Source of the DNA: Burkholderiales bacterium
Lineage (GTDB): Bacteria > Pseudomonadota > Gammaproteobacteria > Burkholderiales > Casimicrobiaceae
NCBI GenBank assembly: GCA_031283405.1
Contig: JAITBX010000047.1
Location: 1-7,891, forward strand
Reading direction: 5' to 3'
Length of the DNA: 7,891 nt
In this document: piece by piece, positions 1-6,148 of the stretch
Layout of the letters: each line of letters begins with the position of its first letter
How positions within the stretch are numbered: the stretch's first letter is position 1
The notes under the pieces: model-generated
The model's input: the letters and a program-made list of their open reading frames with translations, nothing else
Told to the model about the DNA's origin: nothing
Databases searched by the model: none
Made by a program: the position numbers and the translations under genes

Positions 1-1715
1 CCCAGCACCGGCAGCGTCAACGACAATACGACCAGCGCGATCACCGCCGTGCCCAGTAACGCGCGATTGCGGCCGCCGCGCCGCGCGTCGAGCAAAGGCG
101 TGAAGATGCGCTCGAAGAGCGCAGGCAAGCGCGCCGCCAATCCTTTTTTGCCTTGCGTTGAATGCGATGAGCCAAGCCACAATCGCGCCAGCCACGGCGT
201 GACGATGAAGGCCACCGCCAGCGACAGGATCATGCCCATGCTGGCGTTGATCGGAATCGGCTCCATGTACGGCCCCATCAGTCCGCTGACAAAAGCCATC
301 GGCAACAGCGCCGCAATCACGGTGAACGTGGCGAGAATGGTCGGGCCGCCCACTTCATCGACTGCGCCGGGAATGATGTCGCTCAAGCGCTTGCCGGGTT
401 CCAGCGCGCGGTGACGATGAATGTTTTCAACCACCACGATGGCGTCGTCCACCAGAATACCGATGGAGAAAATCAGCGCGAAGAGCGACACGCGATTGAG
501 CGTGAAGCCCCACGCCCACGACGCGAACAACGTCGCCGTCAGCGTCAGAATCACCGCCGTGCCGACGATGGCGGCTTCGCGCCGCCCCAGCGTGAAAAAC
601 ACCAACGCAATCACCGACGCCGTGGCGAATAACAACTTCTGCATCAGTTGCCGCGCTTTATCGTTGGCCGTTGCGCCGTAGTTGCGCGTCTCGGCCACTT
701 GCATGCCCTGCGGAACGACGGTGTTGCGCAACGTCTCGACACGCTGCATCACGGCATTGGCCACGTCGATCGCGTTTTCGCCCGCCTTCTTGGTGATGGC
801 GAGCGTCACGGCGGCGTATTCGTTAGCGCTTTTGTTTTTGTCAACAATACCGTGCCACACATAGCGCGCCGGAGGCAAAGCGCCGTCGCTCACGTCGGCA
901 ACGTCGCGCAAAAATACCGGCCGCCCTTTCTGAACGCCGACCACGAGTTGCCCCACTTCATCAGCGTCGCGCAAAAAAGCGCCGGCGTCAACGGTGATGC
1001 TGCGATTGTCACCCAGCAATTCGCCGACGGGCGCGCTCTGATTGGCGCCTTGCAACGCGCGTCGCAAATCGGCCACCGTCAAACCGGCGCCGGCCAAACG
1101 AACCGGATCGATTTCCACTTTCACGGCGCGCCCTAGCCCGCCGATGGTGCGCACCTCGCGCGTGCCGCGTACGCGCTTGAGATCAACTTCCATGCTGTGC
1201 GCCACGCGCTCCAGATCGTAAGCGCCGATGGCCGGATCGGTGGCGTAAAGCGTGAGGCTGACGATGGGCACATCGTCGATGCCTTTCGGCTTGACCAGAG
1301 GCGCTTCCACACCCAAACCGCGCGGCAGCCAATCGGCGTTGGCGTTCACTGCGTCGTACAAGCGCACCAGCGCTTCGGTGCGCGGCACGCCCACTTTGAA
1401 TTGCACCGTCACCATCGCCATGCCGGGACGCGACACCGACATCACATGGTCAATGCCCGCAATTTGCGACAGCACCTGTTCAGCGGGCGTGGCCACCATC
1501 TGCTCCACGTCCTGCGCCGACGCGCCCGGAAACGGTACGAGAACATTGGCCATCGTGACATTGATCTGCGGCTCTTCCTCGCGCGGCGTCACCGCCACCG
1601 CGAACAGTCCCAGCAGCAACGCTATCAGCGCCAGCAACGGCGTGATGCGCGCTTGTTGAAAGCGCGCGGCGATGCGGCCTGAGATGCCCAACTTGGAAAG
1701 ATCAGACGCGCTCAT
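1..1715 (-). CDS. RND efflux transporter permease subunit, N-terminal 571 residues (gene runs off the left edge)
   Basis: Inner-membrane, proton-driven RND pump subunit. The reading frame is open from an ATG at 1715 to the window edge with no stop. Members are normally a little over 1,000 residues, so about half is visible. Residues about 24-43 form TM1, followed by the signature PREEEPQI (44-51) at the start of the periplasmic porter domain. TM2-TM6 lie near 361-377, 382-402, 410-429, 457-477 and 489-510. TM4 carries GILVDDAIVVVEN, with the proton-relay pair Asp423-Asp424 (equivalent to AcrB Asp407/Asp408). The last visible residues begin TM7. The start is supported by AAAGG (1722-1726) six bases upstream, overlapping the adaptor's stop codon, so the two genes are probably translationally coupled. 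PREE(D/E)PQI is typical of TriC-like and related pumps rather than classical AcrB; the substrate cannot be read from the sequence. The partner lysine of the relay lies outside the window. Confidence 0.95.
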   Translation of the reverse strand, partial: MSASDLSKLGISGRIAARFQQARITPLLALIALLLGLFAVAVTPREEEPQINVTMANVLVPFPGASAQDVEQMVATPAEQVLSQIAGIDHVMSVSRPGMAMVTVQFKVGVPRTEALVRLYDAVNANADWLPRGLGVEAPLVKPKGIDDVPIVSLTLYATDPAIGAYDLERVAHSMEVDLKRVRGTREVRTIGGLGRAVKVEIDPVRLAGAGLTVADLRRALQGANQSAPVGELLGDNRSITVDAGAFLRDADEVGQLVVGVQKGRPVFLRDVADVSDGALPPARYVWHGIVDKNKSANEYAAVTLAITKKAGENAIDVANAVMQRVETLRNTVVPQGMQVAETRNYGATANDKARQLMQKLLFATASVIALVFFTLGRREAAIVGTAVILTLTATLFASWAWGFTLNRVSLFALIFSIGILVDDAIVVVENIHRHRALEPGKRLSDIIPGAVDEVGGPTILATFTVIAALLPMAFVSGLMGPYMEPIPINASMGMILSLAVAFIVTPWLARLWLGSSHSTQGKKGLAARLPALFERIFTPLLDARRGGRNRALLGTAVIALVVLSLTLPVL

Positions 1716-1724
1716 GTTGAACCT

Positions 1725-2834
1725 TTAGCGCACACGCGCCGCTGCTTGCGGATCAAGCGCCACTTGCTCGCCCGCATTCAAGCCGGCCAACACCATCACT
1801 CGATCACCCTCGGCGGGGCCGAGGCGCACTTGCCGCAGTAGCGGTTTGCCGTCCTGGCCGACCACATAAACCGCCGTCAATTCAGCGCGACGCACGATCG
1901 ACGCCACCGGCACATAGAGGCGCTGATTCGGAGAATCGCCGCCGGCGCTGCCGCTCACCGGCAACTCCACTCGCGCGAATTGCCCCGGTCTTGCATCCTT
2001 CACATCGGCAGACAACATCAGCCGCAATTCGCGCGTGTGCGTGGCGGGATCGACGGTGGGCAACCATTGCAGCGAAGCCGGTTGCAATGATGCAGACGCG
2101 CCCGCCAAACGAATGGCGATTTCCTGCGCTTTCATCGCCGCGCTCGCCGCGCTCTCCGGCGCCATCACCCGCACGCGCAACGCCGCCGGATCATAGACCT
2201 TTAACAACAAACGTCCGGGCATCGCCATATCGCCCAGCACCACATTCACATCCGCCACCACGCCATCGTAGGGCGCTTGAATCACATAGAAGCCGGACTG
2301 CGTGTGCGCCGCTTCGGCGCTCGCCAACTGCGCGGAAGTCTGCGCCTGCGCCGCCTTGTATTGCGCCTCGGCGCGATCCAACGCCGCCTGACTGATGTAA
2401 TGCTTGCTGAACAACTGCTGTTGCCGCTCGTATTCGCGGGCAGCGGCATCGCGCGCCGCCTGCGCCGCTTGCGCCTGCGCCGCGCCCGCCGCCGCGTTCT
2501 TCTCGGCAGCGCGAGCGTCCAGCCGCACCAACACCTGCCCCGCGCGCACCTTGTCGCCCGCCTTGACCGGCAATGCCACCACCGCACCCTGCACTTGCGC
2601 CGCCACCACGGTTTGGCGCACTGCCTCGACCACGCCGTCGAAACCGGCGCGCTCGTTACTGTGTGTGGAGACGACCGGCGCCGTGGCAAGCGCAGTTTGC
2701 GACGTGGCAGCGCTTGCGTCCGGCGCGGCAGAAACCGGCAAGGCCGCCGCCGACAACAGCAAAACGGCCAGCGCCGTCAGGAAGCCCATCAAGGAACGAG
2801 CGCGCGAAGAAATATAAAAATGTGGAAAAAACAT
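1725..2834 (-). CDS. RND efflux periplasmic adaptor (membrane fusion protein, HlyD/AcrA family)
   Basis: Periplasmic adaptor linking the RND permease to an outer-membrane channel. From the ATG at 2834 it has 369 residues, normal for the family. Residues 1-36 look like a Sec signal peptide: Arg14 and Arg16, a hydrophobic stretch LTALAVLLLSAAAL, then a VSA/AP cleavage site. There is no lipobox cysteine. Two lipoyl half-motifs (about 78-106, containing GAVVALPVKAGDKVRAGQVL, and 184-213, containing APYDGVVADV) flank an Ala/Gln-rich alpha-hairpin (about 111-180). A beta-barrel (about 219-290) and a membrane-proximal domain follow to the C-terminus. A TTG nine bases upstream (2843) is an alternative start; the ATG at 2789 would remove the basic n-region of the signal peptide and is less likely. 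No clear Shine-Dalgarno sequence precedes either upstream start. It is the first gene of the operon, 9 bases before the permease, and is transcribed from the promoter at 2861-2889. Confidence 0.93.
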   Translation of the reverse strand: MFFPHFYISSRARSLMGFLTALAVLLLSAAALPVSAAPDASAATSQTALATAPVVSTHSNERAGFDGVVEAVRQTVVAAQVQGAVVALPVKAGDKVRAGQVLVRLDARAAEKNAAAGAAQAQAAQAARDAAAREYERQQQLFSKHYISQAALDRAEAQYKAAQAQTSAQLASAEAAHTQSGFYVIQAPYDGVVADVNVVLGDMAMPGRLLLKVYDPAALRVRVMAPESAASAAMKAQEIAIRLAGASASLQPASLQWLPTVDPATHTRELRLMLSADVKDARPGQFARVELPVSGSAGGDSPNQRLYVPVASIVRRAELTAVYVVGQDGKPLLRQVRLGPAEGDRVMVLAGLNAGEQVALDPQAAARVR

Positions 2835-2860
2835 GATCGTCAAAAGCGTTTGTTTGTGCT

Positions 2861-2889
2861 ATTATTTACGCAATTAGTTAAATAGTCAA
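2861..2889 (-). promoter_or_regulatory. sigma70-type promoter of the efflux operon
   Basis: Read on the minus strand, a -35 TTGACT (2884-2889) and a -10 AATAAT (2861-2866) are separated by exactly 17 bases. Each hexamer matches five of six consensus bases. The predicted transcript start near 2854 gives a leader of about 20 bases before the adaptor ATG at 2834, with no recognisable ribosome binding site. The surrounding stretch is much more AT-rich than the flanking genes. The position, divergent from an ArsR-type regulator gene, suits a repressed promoter. Confidence 0.7.
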
Positions 2890-2890
2890 C
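2877..2890. promoter_or_regulatory. possible ArsR-family operator over the -35 box
   Basis: The 14 bases GTTAAATAGTCAAC form an imperfect palindrome (GTTnAnT/AnTnAAC, five of seven half-site positions symmetric) that covers the -35 hexamer of the efflux promoter. ArsR/SmtB repressors commonly bind AT-rich imperfect dyads that overlap promoter elements. A second, widely spaced pair, TTATTTAC (2862-2869) and GTAATAA (2894-2900), brackets it. The assignment rests on position and symmetry only; no consensus for this subfamily was available to compare. Confidence 0.3.
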
Positions 2891-2921
2891 AATGTAATAA
2901 CGCGACTTTAGCCGAGGCGGA

Positions 2922-2951
2922 TTGGCGTCGCGATGACATGATGCTTAAAAT
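2922..2951 (+). promoter_or_regulatory. candidate promoter for the ArsR-family gene
   Basis: TTGGCG (2922-2927, four of six to the -35 consensus) and TAAAAT (2946-2951, five of six to the -10 consensus) are separated by 18 bases on the plus strand. Transcription would start near 2958 and carry both GC-rich hairpins (2983-3000 and 3010-3065) in the leader of the regulator mRNA. The match is moderate and other AT-rich hexamers exist nearby, so this is only the best of several weak options. Confidence 0.3.
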
Positions 2952-2982
2952 ATTTTTGATTCAGGCAGATACAAAACTCTCT

Positions 2983-3000
2983 TCTCCCGCCTGCGGGAGA
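2983..3000. repeat. GC-rich hairpin, perfect 8-bp inverted repeat
   Basis: TCTCCCGC and GCGGGAGA are exact reverse complements separated by two bases; as RNA this would be a 7-bp stem with a CCTG tetraloop. Short CTCCCGC...GCGGGAG palindromes are, from memory, abundant dispersed intergenic repeats in many proteobacteria. There is no U-tract, so it does not look like an intrinsic terminator. It sits in the leader of the ArsR-family gene, ten bases before the compound repeat at 3010. Confidence 0.6.
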
Positions 3001-3009
3001 GAGGTAGCC

Positions 3010-3065
3010 GTAGGGGCGACCTGTGGTCGCCCGAAGTCTTGCGGACGGCAGAATGCCGCCCCTAC
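3010..3065. repeat. 56-bp compound palindromic element with 9-bp terminal inverted repeats
   Basis: The ends GTAGGGGCG (3010-3018) and CGCCCCTAC (3057-3065) are perfect inverted repeats. Inside are two further perfect hairpins: GGGCGACC/GGTCGCCC (3014-3021 and 3025-3032, 3-base loop) and CGGCA/TGCCG (3046-3050 and 3054-3058, loop GAA). The layout resembles REP/MITE-like intergenic repeats that use the GTAGGGGCG...CGCCCCTAC signature. It ends 18 bases before the regulator's ATG, where a ribosome binding site would be expected and none is visible, so it could affect translation. Only one copy lies in the window, so its repetitive nature is inferred. Confidence 0.6.
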
Positions 3066-3083
3066 ATCTTTCTCCACATTCCC

Positions 3084-3452
3084 ATGAACGGATTGCCCCC
3101 CGAAGCCCTGAAAGAAGTCGCCACCTATTTTCAGGCATTGTCTGAGCCTGCGCGCCTGCAACTGCTGAATTTGTTGCGCAACGGCGATTGCAGCGTCGGC
3201 GAGCTTGCCGAACTGTGCGGCTTTACGGCGGCCAACGCCTCGCGGCATCTGGCTTTTCTGACGCGGGAAGGGTTGGTCGAGCGCGAAGGGCGCGGAACCA
3301 ACGTTTATTACCGCATTGCGGACGATTCGGTTTATGCGTTGTGCGATCTCGTGTGCGACAACATCGCGCGGAAGATCGAACGCGCCGCCGGTGAACGCCG
3401 CGCTTTCGCGCGCGCCGGACGCGCTACCGGACGGGCGGTCAAGAAGCGTTAA
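3084..3452 (+). CDS. ArsR/SmtB-family winged-helix transcriptional regulator
   Basis: Small dimeric DNA-binding repressor, 122 residues, the usual length. The N-terminal helix contains ALSEPARLQLLNLL (18-31), the family's hallmark. The helix-turn-helix follows with SVGELAELCGFTAANASRHLAFL (recognition helix about 47-60), then the wing VEREGRGTNVYYRI (65-78) and the last helix with Cys87-X3-Cys91. The tail is Arg/Ala-rich. The classic alpha3 metal motif (ELCVCDL in ArsR/CadC) is absent: the corresponding positions are Ser37 and Gly39, with Cys36 and Cys45 nearby. The alpha5 cysteine pair recalls, from memory, a proteobacterial subfamily with ELCxLVC there, so thiol or soft-metal sensing is possible. 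The ATG at 3084 is chosen because upstream in-frame codons fall in the palindromic repeat; no Shine-Dalgarno is visible. It is divergent from the adaptor-permease operon and is probably its regulator. Confidence 0.93.
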   Translation: MNGLPPEALKEVATYFQALSEPARLQLLNLLRNGDCSVGELAELCGFTAANASRHLAFLTREGLVEREGRGTNVYYRIADDSVYALCDLVCDNIARKIERAAGERRAFARAGRATGRAVKKR

Positions 3453-3497
3453 AAGAATATCTCGTATAGATTAATGGAACAGAAGCTACGGCTTTAG

Positions 3498-5168
3498 TTA
3501 GCTCGCTCGGTTGTCAAGATGCGATGGCAACCAACCAACAACAACAACTTCTTCTACGTCATCCCAGAAAAAATAAAGTCGGAGGCAATAGCGAGGGTCG
3601 CGAGAATTACCTTTCTTAAGATGTCTATCGAGTGGTTGTCGCACTCCTCCGTATTGTACGGAATATAAATCTGATGCGAAATTTACCCCTTCTCCTGTAT
3701 CACTTTCTTCAAGTTGAAGATATCTCAGTGCTGCCTCATATGACTGCCTACATTCCAGTGTTTGTTTGATTCGCATTGGCACGTATTGGTCGCGCAGAAG
3801 CAAGAGTGCTCTATAAATTAATGGAATATCATCAAACACAGACTTACGAACACCCTGATATGCGCGATTAGCGATTTCAACTAAACCAGCCAGGTGTTCT
3901 GCACACCAATCCTCAAAGCCGTCCAGCGTTTCTGGGATTGGTATATTTTGTTGACCAACAGAGTCACTCAACTTCTTTTCGAGTTGCCGAATTCTATGCA
4001 GCCGTTCCAAAGATTGTGCCCGGACAGCATTAGCTTTATTGGTTGCCTTATCGCGCTCCTTTTCTGCAACGTCGAGCAAACCATCGTACGTTTCTTTCTG
4101 CTCTTTAAGCTCGTTCCGCAATTGGTTGTTGTCTTGCTTGTATAACTCGATCAATTCGGCATCTGTCCCCCCTGCTTCCTTAACCCGTTTTTGCTCCAAT
4201 TGTGCTGCACGTTGACGAATTGTATTAAAACTGGGGAGGCGATCTTCGCGCCCAGGAGCATGCGCCAGATTTCCAAGAGTCTGATCTGCCAGCCATTGCT
4301 CAAATTCTTTGGGGCCATTTCCTTTCCACGATGCAATTCTATCAGGCAAGGCAAGAGGATGCCGAGATGGTTCATCGGCCCACGCTCGAAAACCTGGACG
4401 GTATGTTCGTACTGCTTGCTTGAACACTGACAACTCACGGCCAACGCGATCGGTCAAGAAAAAGCTGGCGGGGCCTGTTAAGACATAGACGTGGGCCGCT
4501 CCAAGGGTGAGATCATGCACCGATTTGGCGGAAGCAGCAGCGTCAGTTGGATCGACTGATCCATCTGGGAGCGCAAAAACCAATACGTCGGCTTGACGAT
4601 TTGCGCTATTCAAGAGCGCAACCAATTTATCTACCTCGGTTTCTGTTGAAATTAGAGGCACATCGCGCGTAAGCAAAGCACCATCGAGTTCCGCTGGTCC
4701 ACTGTTTATGATCGAGCGCACAAACCCGGGTACGGTTCTCTGGAACGGTTCGTCAGCTCCACGAGTAACACAAATTAGGCGTGTTCCAAATAGCGTGTCG
4801 CCATTGTCATCCATGCCTATGCCAATTTCTGTAACCCAAGTACGCTGTGGCACACTCTTATCGGCATCATCGAGTCTGGCTGCCCAATATTGCGGCTCCG
4901 AAAGAGTGATTGCGCCAGCGCGTTGAGCACCTATGTCCGTTAGCTCAAATGACTGACCTTGCCAAGCAGCATCAGGAAGCTTGCGACCGGCTCTACTCTT
5001 CATCCATTGGAGAATGTGCTTGACGCTCTCGGTGAATCGATCATGTTTCTTAACTGCCCGGAGCCGCAGGATGACTTGACTAACAGGACGAATTATTGAA
5101 GAACCTTCTTGCAGCCTCGCAGCAATAGGTGCTAGTTGTTCTTTCATGTCGCGTTGGGGTGGTTTCAT
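3498..5168 (-). CDS. conserved-type hypothetical protein with central coiled coil (orphan insertion)
   Basis: I do not recognise a named family. From the ATG at 5168 it has 556 residues (563 from a TTG at 5189; neither has a good ribosome binding site). No signal peptide or membrane segment is seen, so it is probably cytoplasmic. Residues 1-270 look alpha/beta: hydrophobic strands near 195-199 (ADVLVF) and 225-230 (AHVYVL), then LTDRVGRELSVFKQAVRTYR and PGF to 260, then HPLALP (270-275). Residues about 315-405 are charged and heptad-like (coiled coil). The C-terminal 43 residues (514-556) hold NSRDPRYCLRLYFFWD and VVVVGWLPSHL, a compact basic strand-turn-strand module. From memory, uncharacterised actinobacterial proteins share a 'GAVRxYxPGF...HPL' block and a similar C-terminal 'CLRIxFxWD...VVGHxxxHL' block. 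Sampled G+C is 45-55% against 62-72% in neighbours, suggesting transfer. It converges on the ArsR gene with a 45-base gap. A defence or stress role is a guess from context only. Confidence 0.85.
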   Translation of the reverse strand: MKPPQRDMKEQLAPIAARLQEGSSIIRPVSQVILRLRAVKKHDRFTESVKHILQWMKSRAGRKLPDAAWQGQSFELTDIGAQRAGAITLSEPQYWAARLDDADKSVPQRTWVTEIGIGMDDNGDTLFGTRLICVTRGADEPFQRTVPGFVRSIINSGPAELDGALLTRDVPLISTETEVDKLVALLNSANRQADVLVFALPDGSVDPTDAAASAKSVHDLTLGAAHVYVLTGPASFFLTDRVGRELSVFKQAVRTYRPGFRAWADEPSRHPLALPDRIASWKGNGPKEFEQWLADQTLGNLAHAPGREDRLPSFNTIRQRAAQLEQKRVKEAGGTDAELIELYKQDNNQLRNELKEQKETYDGLLDVAEKERDKATNKANAVRAQSLERLHRIRQLEKKLSDSVGQQNIPIPETLDGFEDWCAEHLAGLVEIANRAYQGVRKSVFDDIPLIYRALLLLRDQYVPMRIKQTLECRQSYEAALRYLQLEESDTGEGVNFASDLYSVQYGGVRQPLDRHLKKGNSRDPRYCLRLYFFWDDVEEVVVVGWLPSHLDNRAS

Positions 5169-5234
5169 GACGATATTCGTGACATCCAACTAAAACAAGT
5201 AACAGCCGTCTTATGATGACCGATCAGGCATAGC

Positions 5235-5243
5235 AATATAACA
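5235..5243 (-). promoter_or_regulatory. candidate extended -10 promoter for the orphan gene
   Basis: On the minus strand TGTTATATT fits the extended -10 pattern TGnTATAAT with one mismatch in the hexamer (TATATT, 5235-5240). No good -35 box lies at 16-18 bases, which extended -10 promoters tolerate. It lies 67 bases before the ATG at 5168, giving a leader of about 60 bases. It would allow the gene to be transcribed independently of the pyr operon. Confidence 0.3.
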
Positions 5244-5260
5244 TAAATCAATTTTCGTGA

Positions 5261-5273
5261 AAGGCACTGCCTT
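5261..5273. terminator. weak hairpin downstream of pyrF
   Basis: AAGGC-ACT-GCCTT is a perfect 5-bp stem (6 bp if the loop closes to one base) located 43 bases after the pyrF stop on the minus strand. In that direction it is followed only by TTTC, so it is a poor intrinsic terminator. It could be a remnant terminator of the pyr operon or chance. Confidence 0.2.
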
Positions 5274-5315
5274 GATGACGTCTAAGCAAGCTAATTCTAC
5301 ATACGCTGTAAGGAA

Positions 5316-6146
5316 TTATTTTTCTTGCTGTCCCCTGATCTCCTCAACCAGCGCTCGCGCTTCTTTGCCCGGATCGTCGGCGAAGAGGATGCTGCGGCTG
5401 GCGTTGATCAGCAGGCCGCGACCATCTGCGGTAAGTCCGTTGCGCAGCACAGCGTCGAGGTCGCCGCCTTGCGCGCCGATGCCGGGAACCAGCAACACCA
5501 TGTCGCCAACGTCGGTGCGCACATCGCGGATGATGTCGGGCACAGTCGCGCCGACGACCAGCATGCAGTTGCCCAGCGCGTTCCACTTCGTCGCCACGCG
5601 CCGCGCGAGGTGACGCCACAGCGGCAGCGCGCCTCCATTCTCATCGGTCACGATCAAATCCTGCAATTCGCCGCTGCCCGGATTCGAGGTGTGGCAGAGA
5701 ATGATCGCGGCTTTGTCGGGGCGCGCCAGAAACGGTTGCAACGCTTCGCCGCCGAGCCACGGATGCAAAGTGACGGCATCGCAACCCAGCGTGTCGAAAA
5801 ATGCGGTCGCGTATTGGGCACTGGTGTTGCCGATGTCGGCGCGTTTGGCGTCGATGATGGTGAACACATCGGGCGCCACATCGCGCAGATAATCCATCGT
5901 TCGCTGCATCGCTTCCCAACCTGCCGCACCGTGCGCTTCGTAAAACGCGCTGTTCAATTTGTAAGCAGCGGCGGTTTCAAGCGTCTGGTCGATGACCCAG
6001 CGGTTGAAGGCAAATTGCGGTTGCGCTTCTTTTTGAAAACGCGCCGGCAAGCGCGACATTTCGCTGTCCAGCCCGACGCACAGCAATGAGCGCGAACGGG
6101 TGATGCGGGTGTTGAGTTTTTCGACGACGTGCATGATGGCTTTCAC
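5316..6146 (-). CDS. pyrF: orotidine 5'-phosphate decarboxylase
   Basis: Cytoplasmic TIM-barrel enzyme that decarboxylates OMP to UMP, the last step of de novo pyrimidine synthesis. At 276 residues it belongs to the longer subfamily (about 270-280) rather than the E. coli-type form of about 245. Visible features are LLCVGLDSEMSRLP (21-34, substrate-binding Asp27), YKLNSAFYEAHGAAGW (62-77), the catalytic DAKRAD block (99-104, Asp99, Lys101, Asp104), TLHPWLGGEAL (126-136), CHTSNPGSGELQDL (151-164) and the phosphate-binding PGIGAQGGD (221-229) with Arg251. The annotated start is a GTG two bases after the pyrE stop, which implies translational coupling. An in-frame ATG at 6134 would remove four residues, has a weak GAAAG upstream, and is equally possible. 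It is the third gene of a pyrD-pyrE-pyrF operon. Confidence 0.96.
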   Translation of the reverse strand: MKAIMHVVEKLNTRITRSRSLLCVGLDSEMSRLPARFQKEAQPQFAFNRWVIDQTLETAAAYKLNSAFYEAHGAAGWEAMQRTMDYLRDVAPDVFTIIDAKRADIGNTSAQYATAFFDTLGCDAVTLHPWLGGEALQPFLARPDKAAIILCHTSNPGSGELQDLIVTDENGGALPLWRHLARRVATKWNALGNCMLVVGATVPDIIRDVRTDVGDMVLLVPGIGAQGGDLDAVLRNGLTADGRGLLINASRSILFADDPGKEARALVEEIRGQQEK

Positions 6147-6148
6147 AA

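Larger units (their letters stand above)
5190..5315. other. AT-rich gap between pyrF and the orphan gene
   Basis: No open reading frame or RNA gene is supported in these 126 bases. They hold the candidate extended -10 promoter at 5235-5243 and the short palindrome at 5261-5273. The composition matches the orphan gene rather than the pyr genes, so the right border of the presumed insertion probably lies at or just after the pyrF stop codon. I found no convincing direct repeat shared with the left border (3453-3497). Confidence 0.5.

Noticed and set aside
49..1682. Several plus-strand open frames of 60-162 codons
   Set aside because: All are antisense to the RND permease, whose frame is open to the window edge with correct family motifs throughout.
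2277..2885. Plus-strand open frame of 202 codons rich in Arg and Leu
   Set aside because: It is the shadow of the adaptor's alpha-hairpin and runs across the efflux promoter. It has low-complexity composition and no family features.
2983..3065. Riboswitch or attenuator in the regulator leader
   Set aside because: The hairpins look like dispersed palindromic repeats; no known aptamer, leader peptide or U-tract was recognised.
3039..3083. Upstream TTG extension of the ArsR-family protein
   Set aside because: The added 15 residues would be encoded largely by the palindromic repeat; the ATG at 3084 gives a normal family N-terminus.
2908..3248. Minus-strand open frames across the divergent control region
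   Set aside because: They are translations of hairpin repeats and the antisense of arsR, with no recognisable protein features.
3453..3497. Terminator between the convergent arsR and orphan genes
   Set aside because: Only 4-bp stems (AAGC/GCTT, ATCT/AGAT) without a following U-tract were found.
3894..4444. Short open frames in other frames within the orphan gene
   Set aside because: They overlap the coiled-coil coding region, have no ribosome binding sites, and look like chance openings.
5325..6089. Long open frame on the plus strand (254 codons) antisense to pyrF
   Set aside because: It exists because of GC-rich codon structure; the minus-strand frame carries the complete, catalytically intact PyrF.
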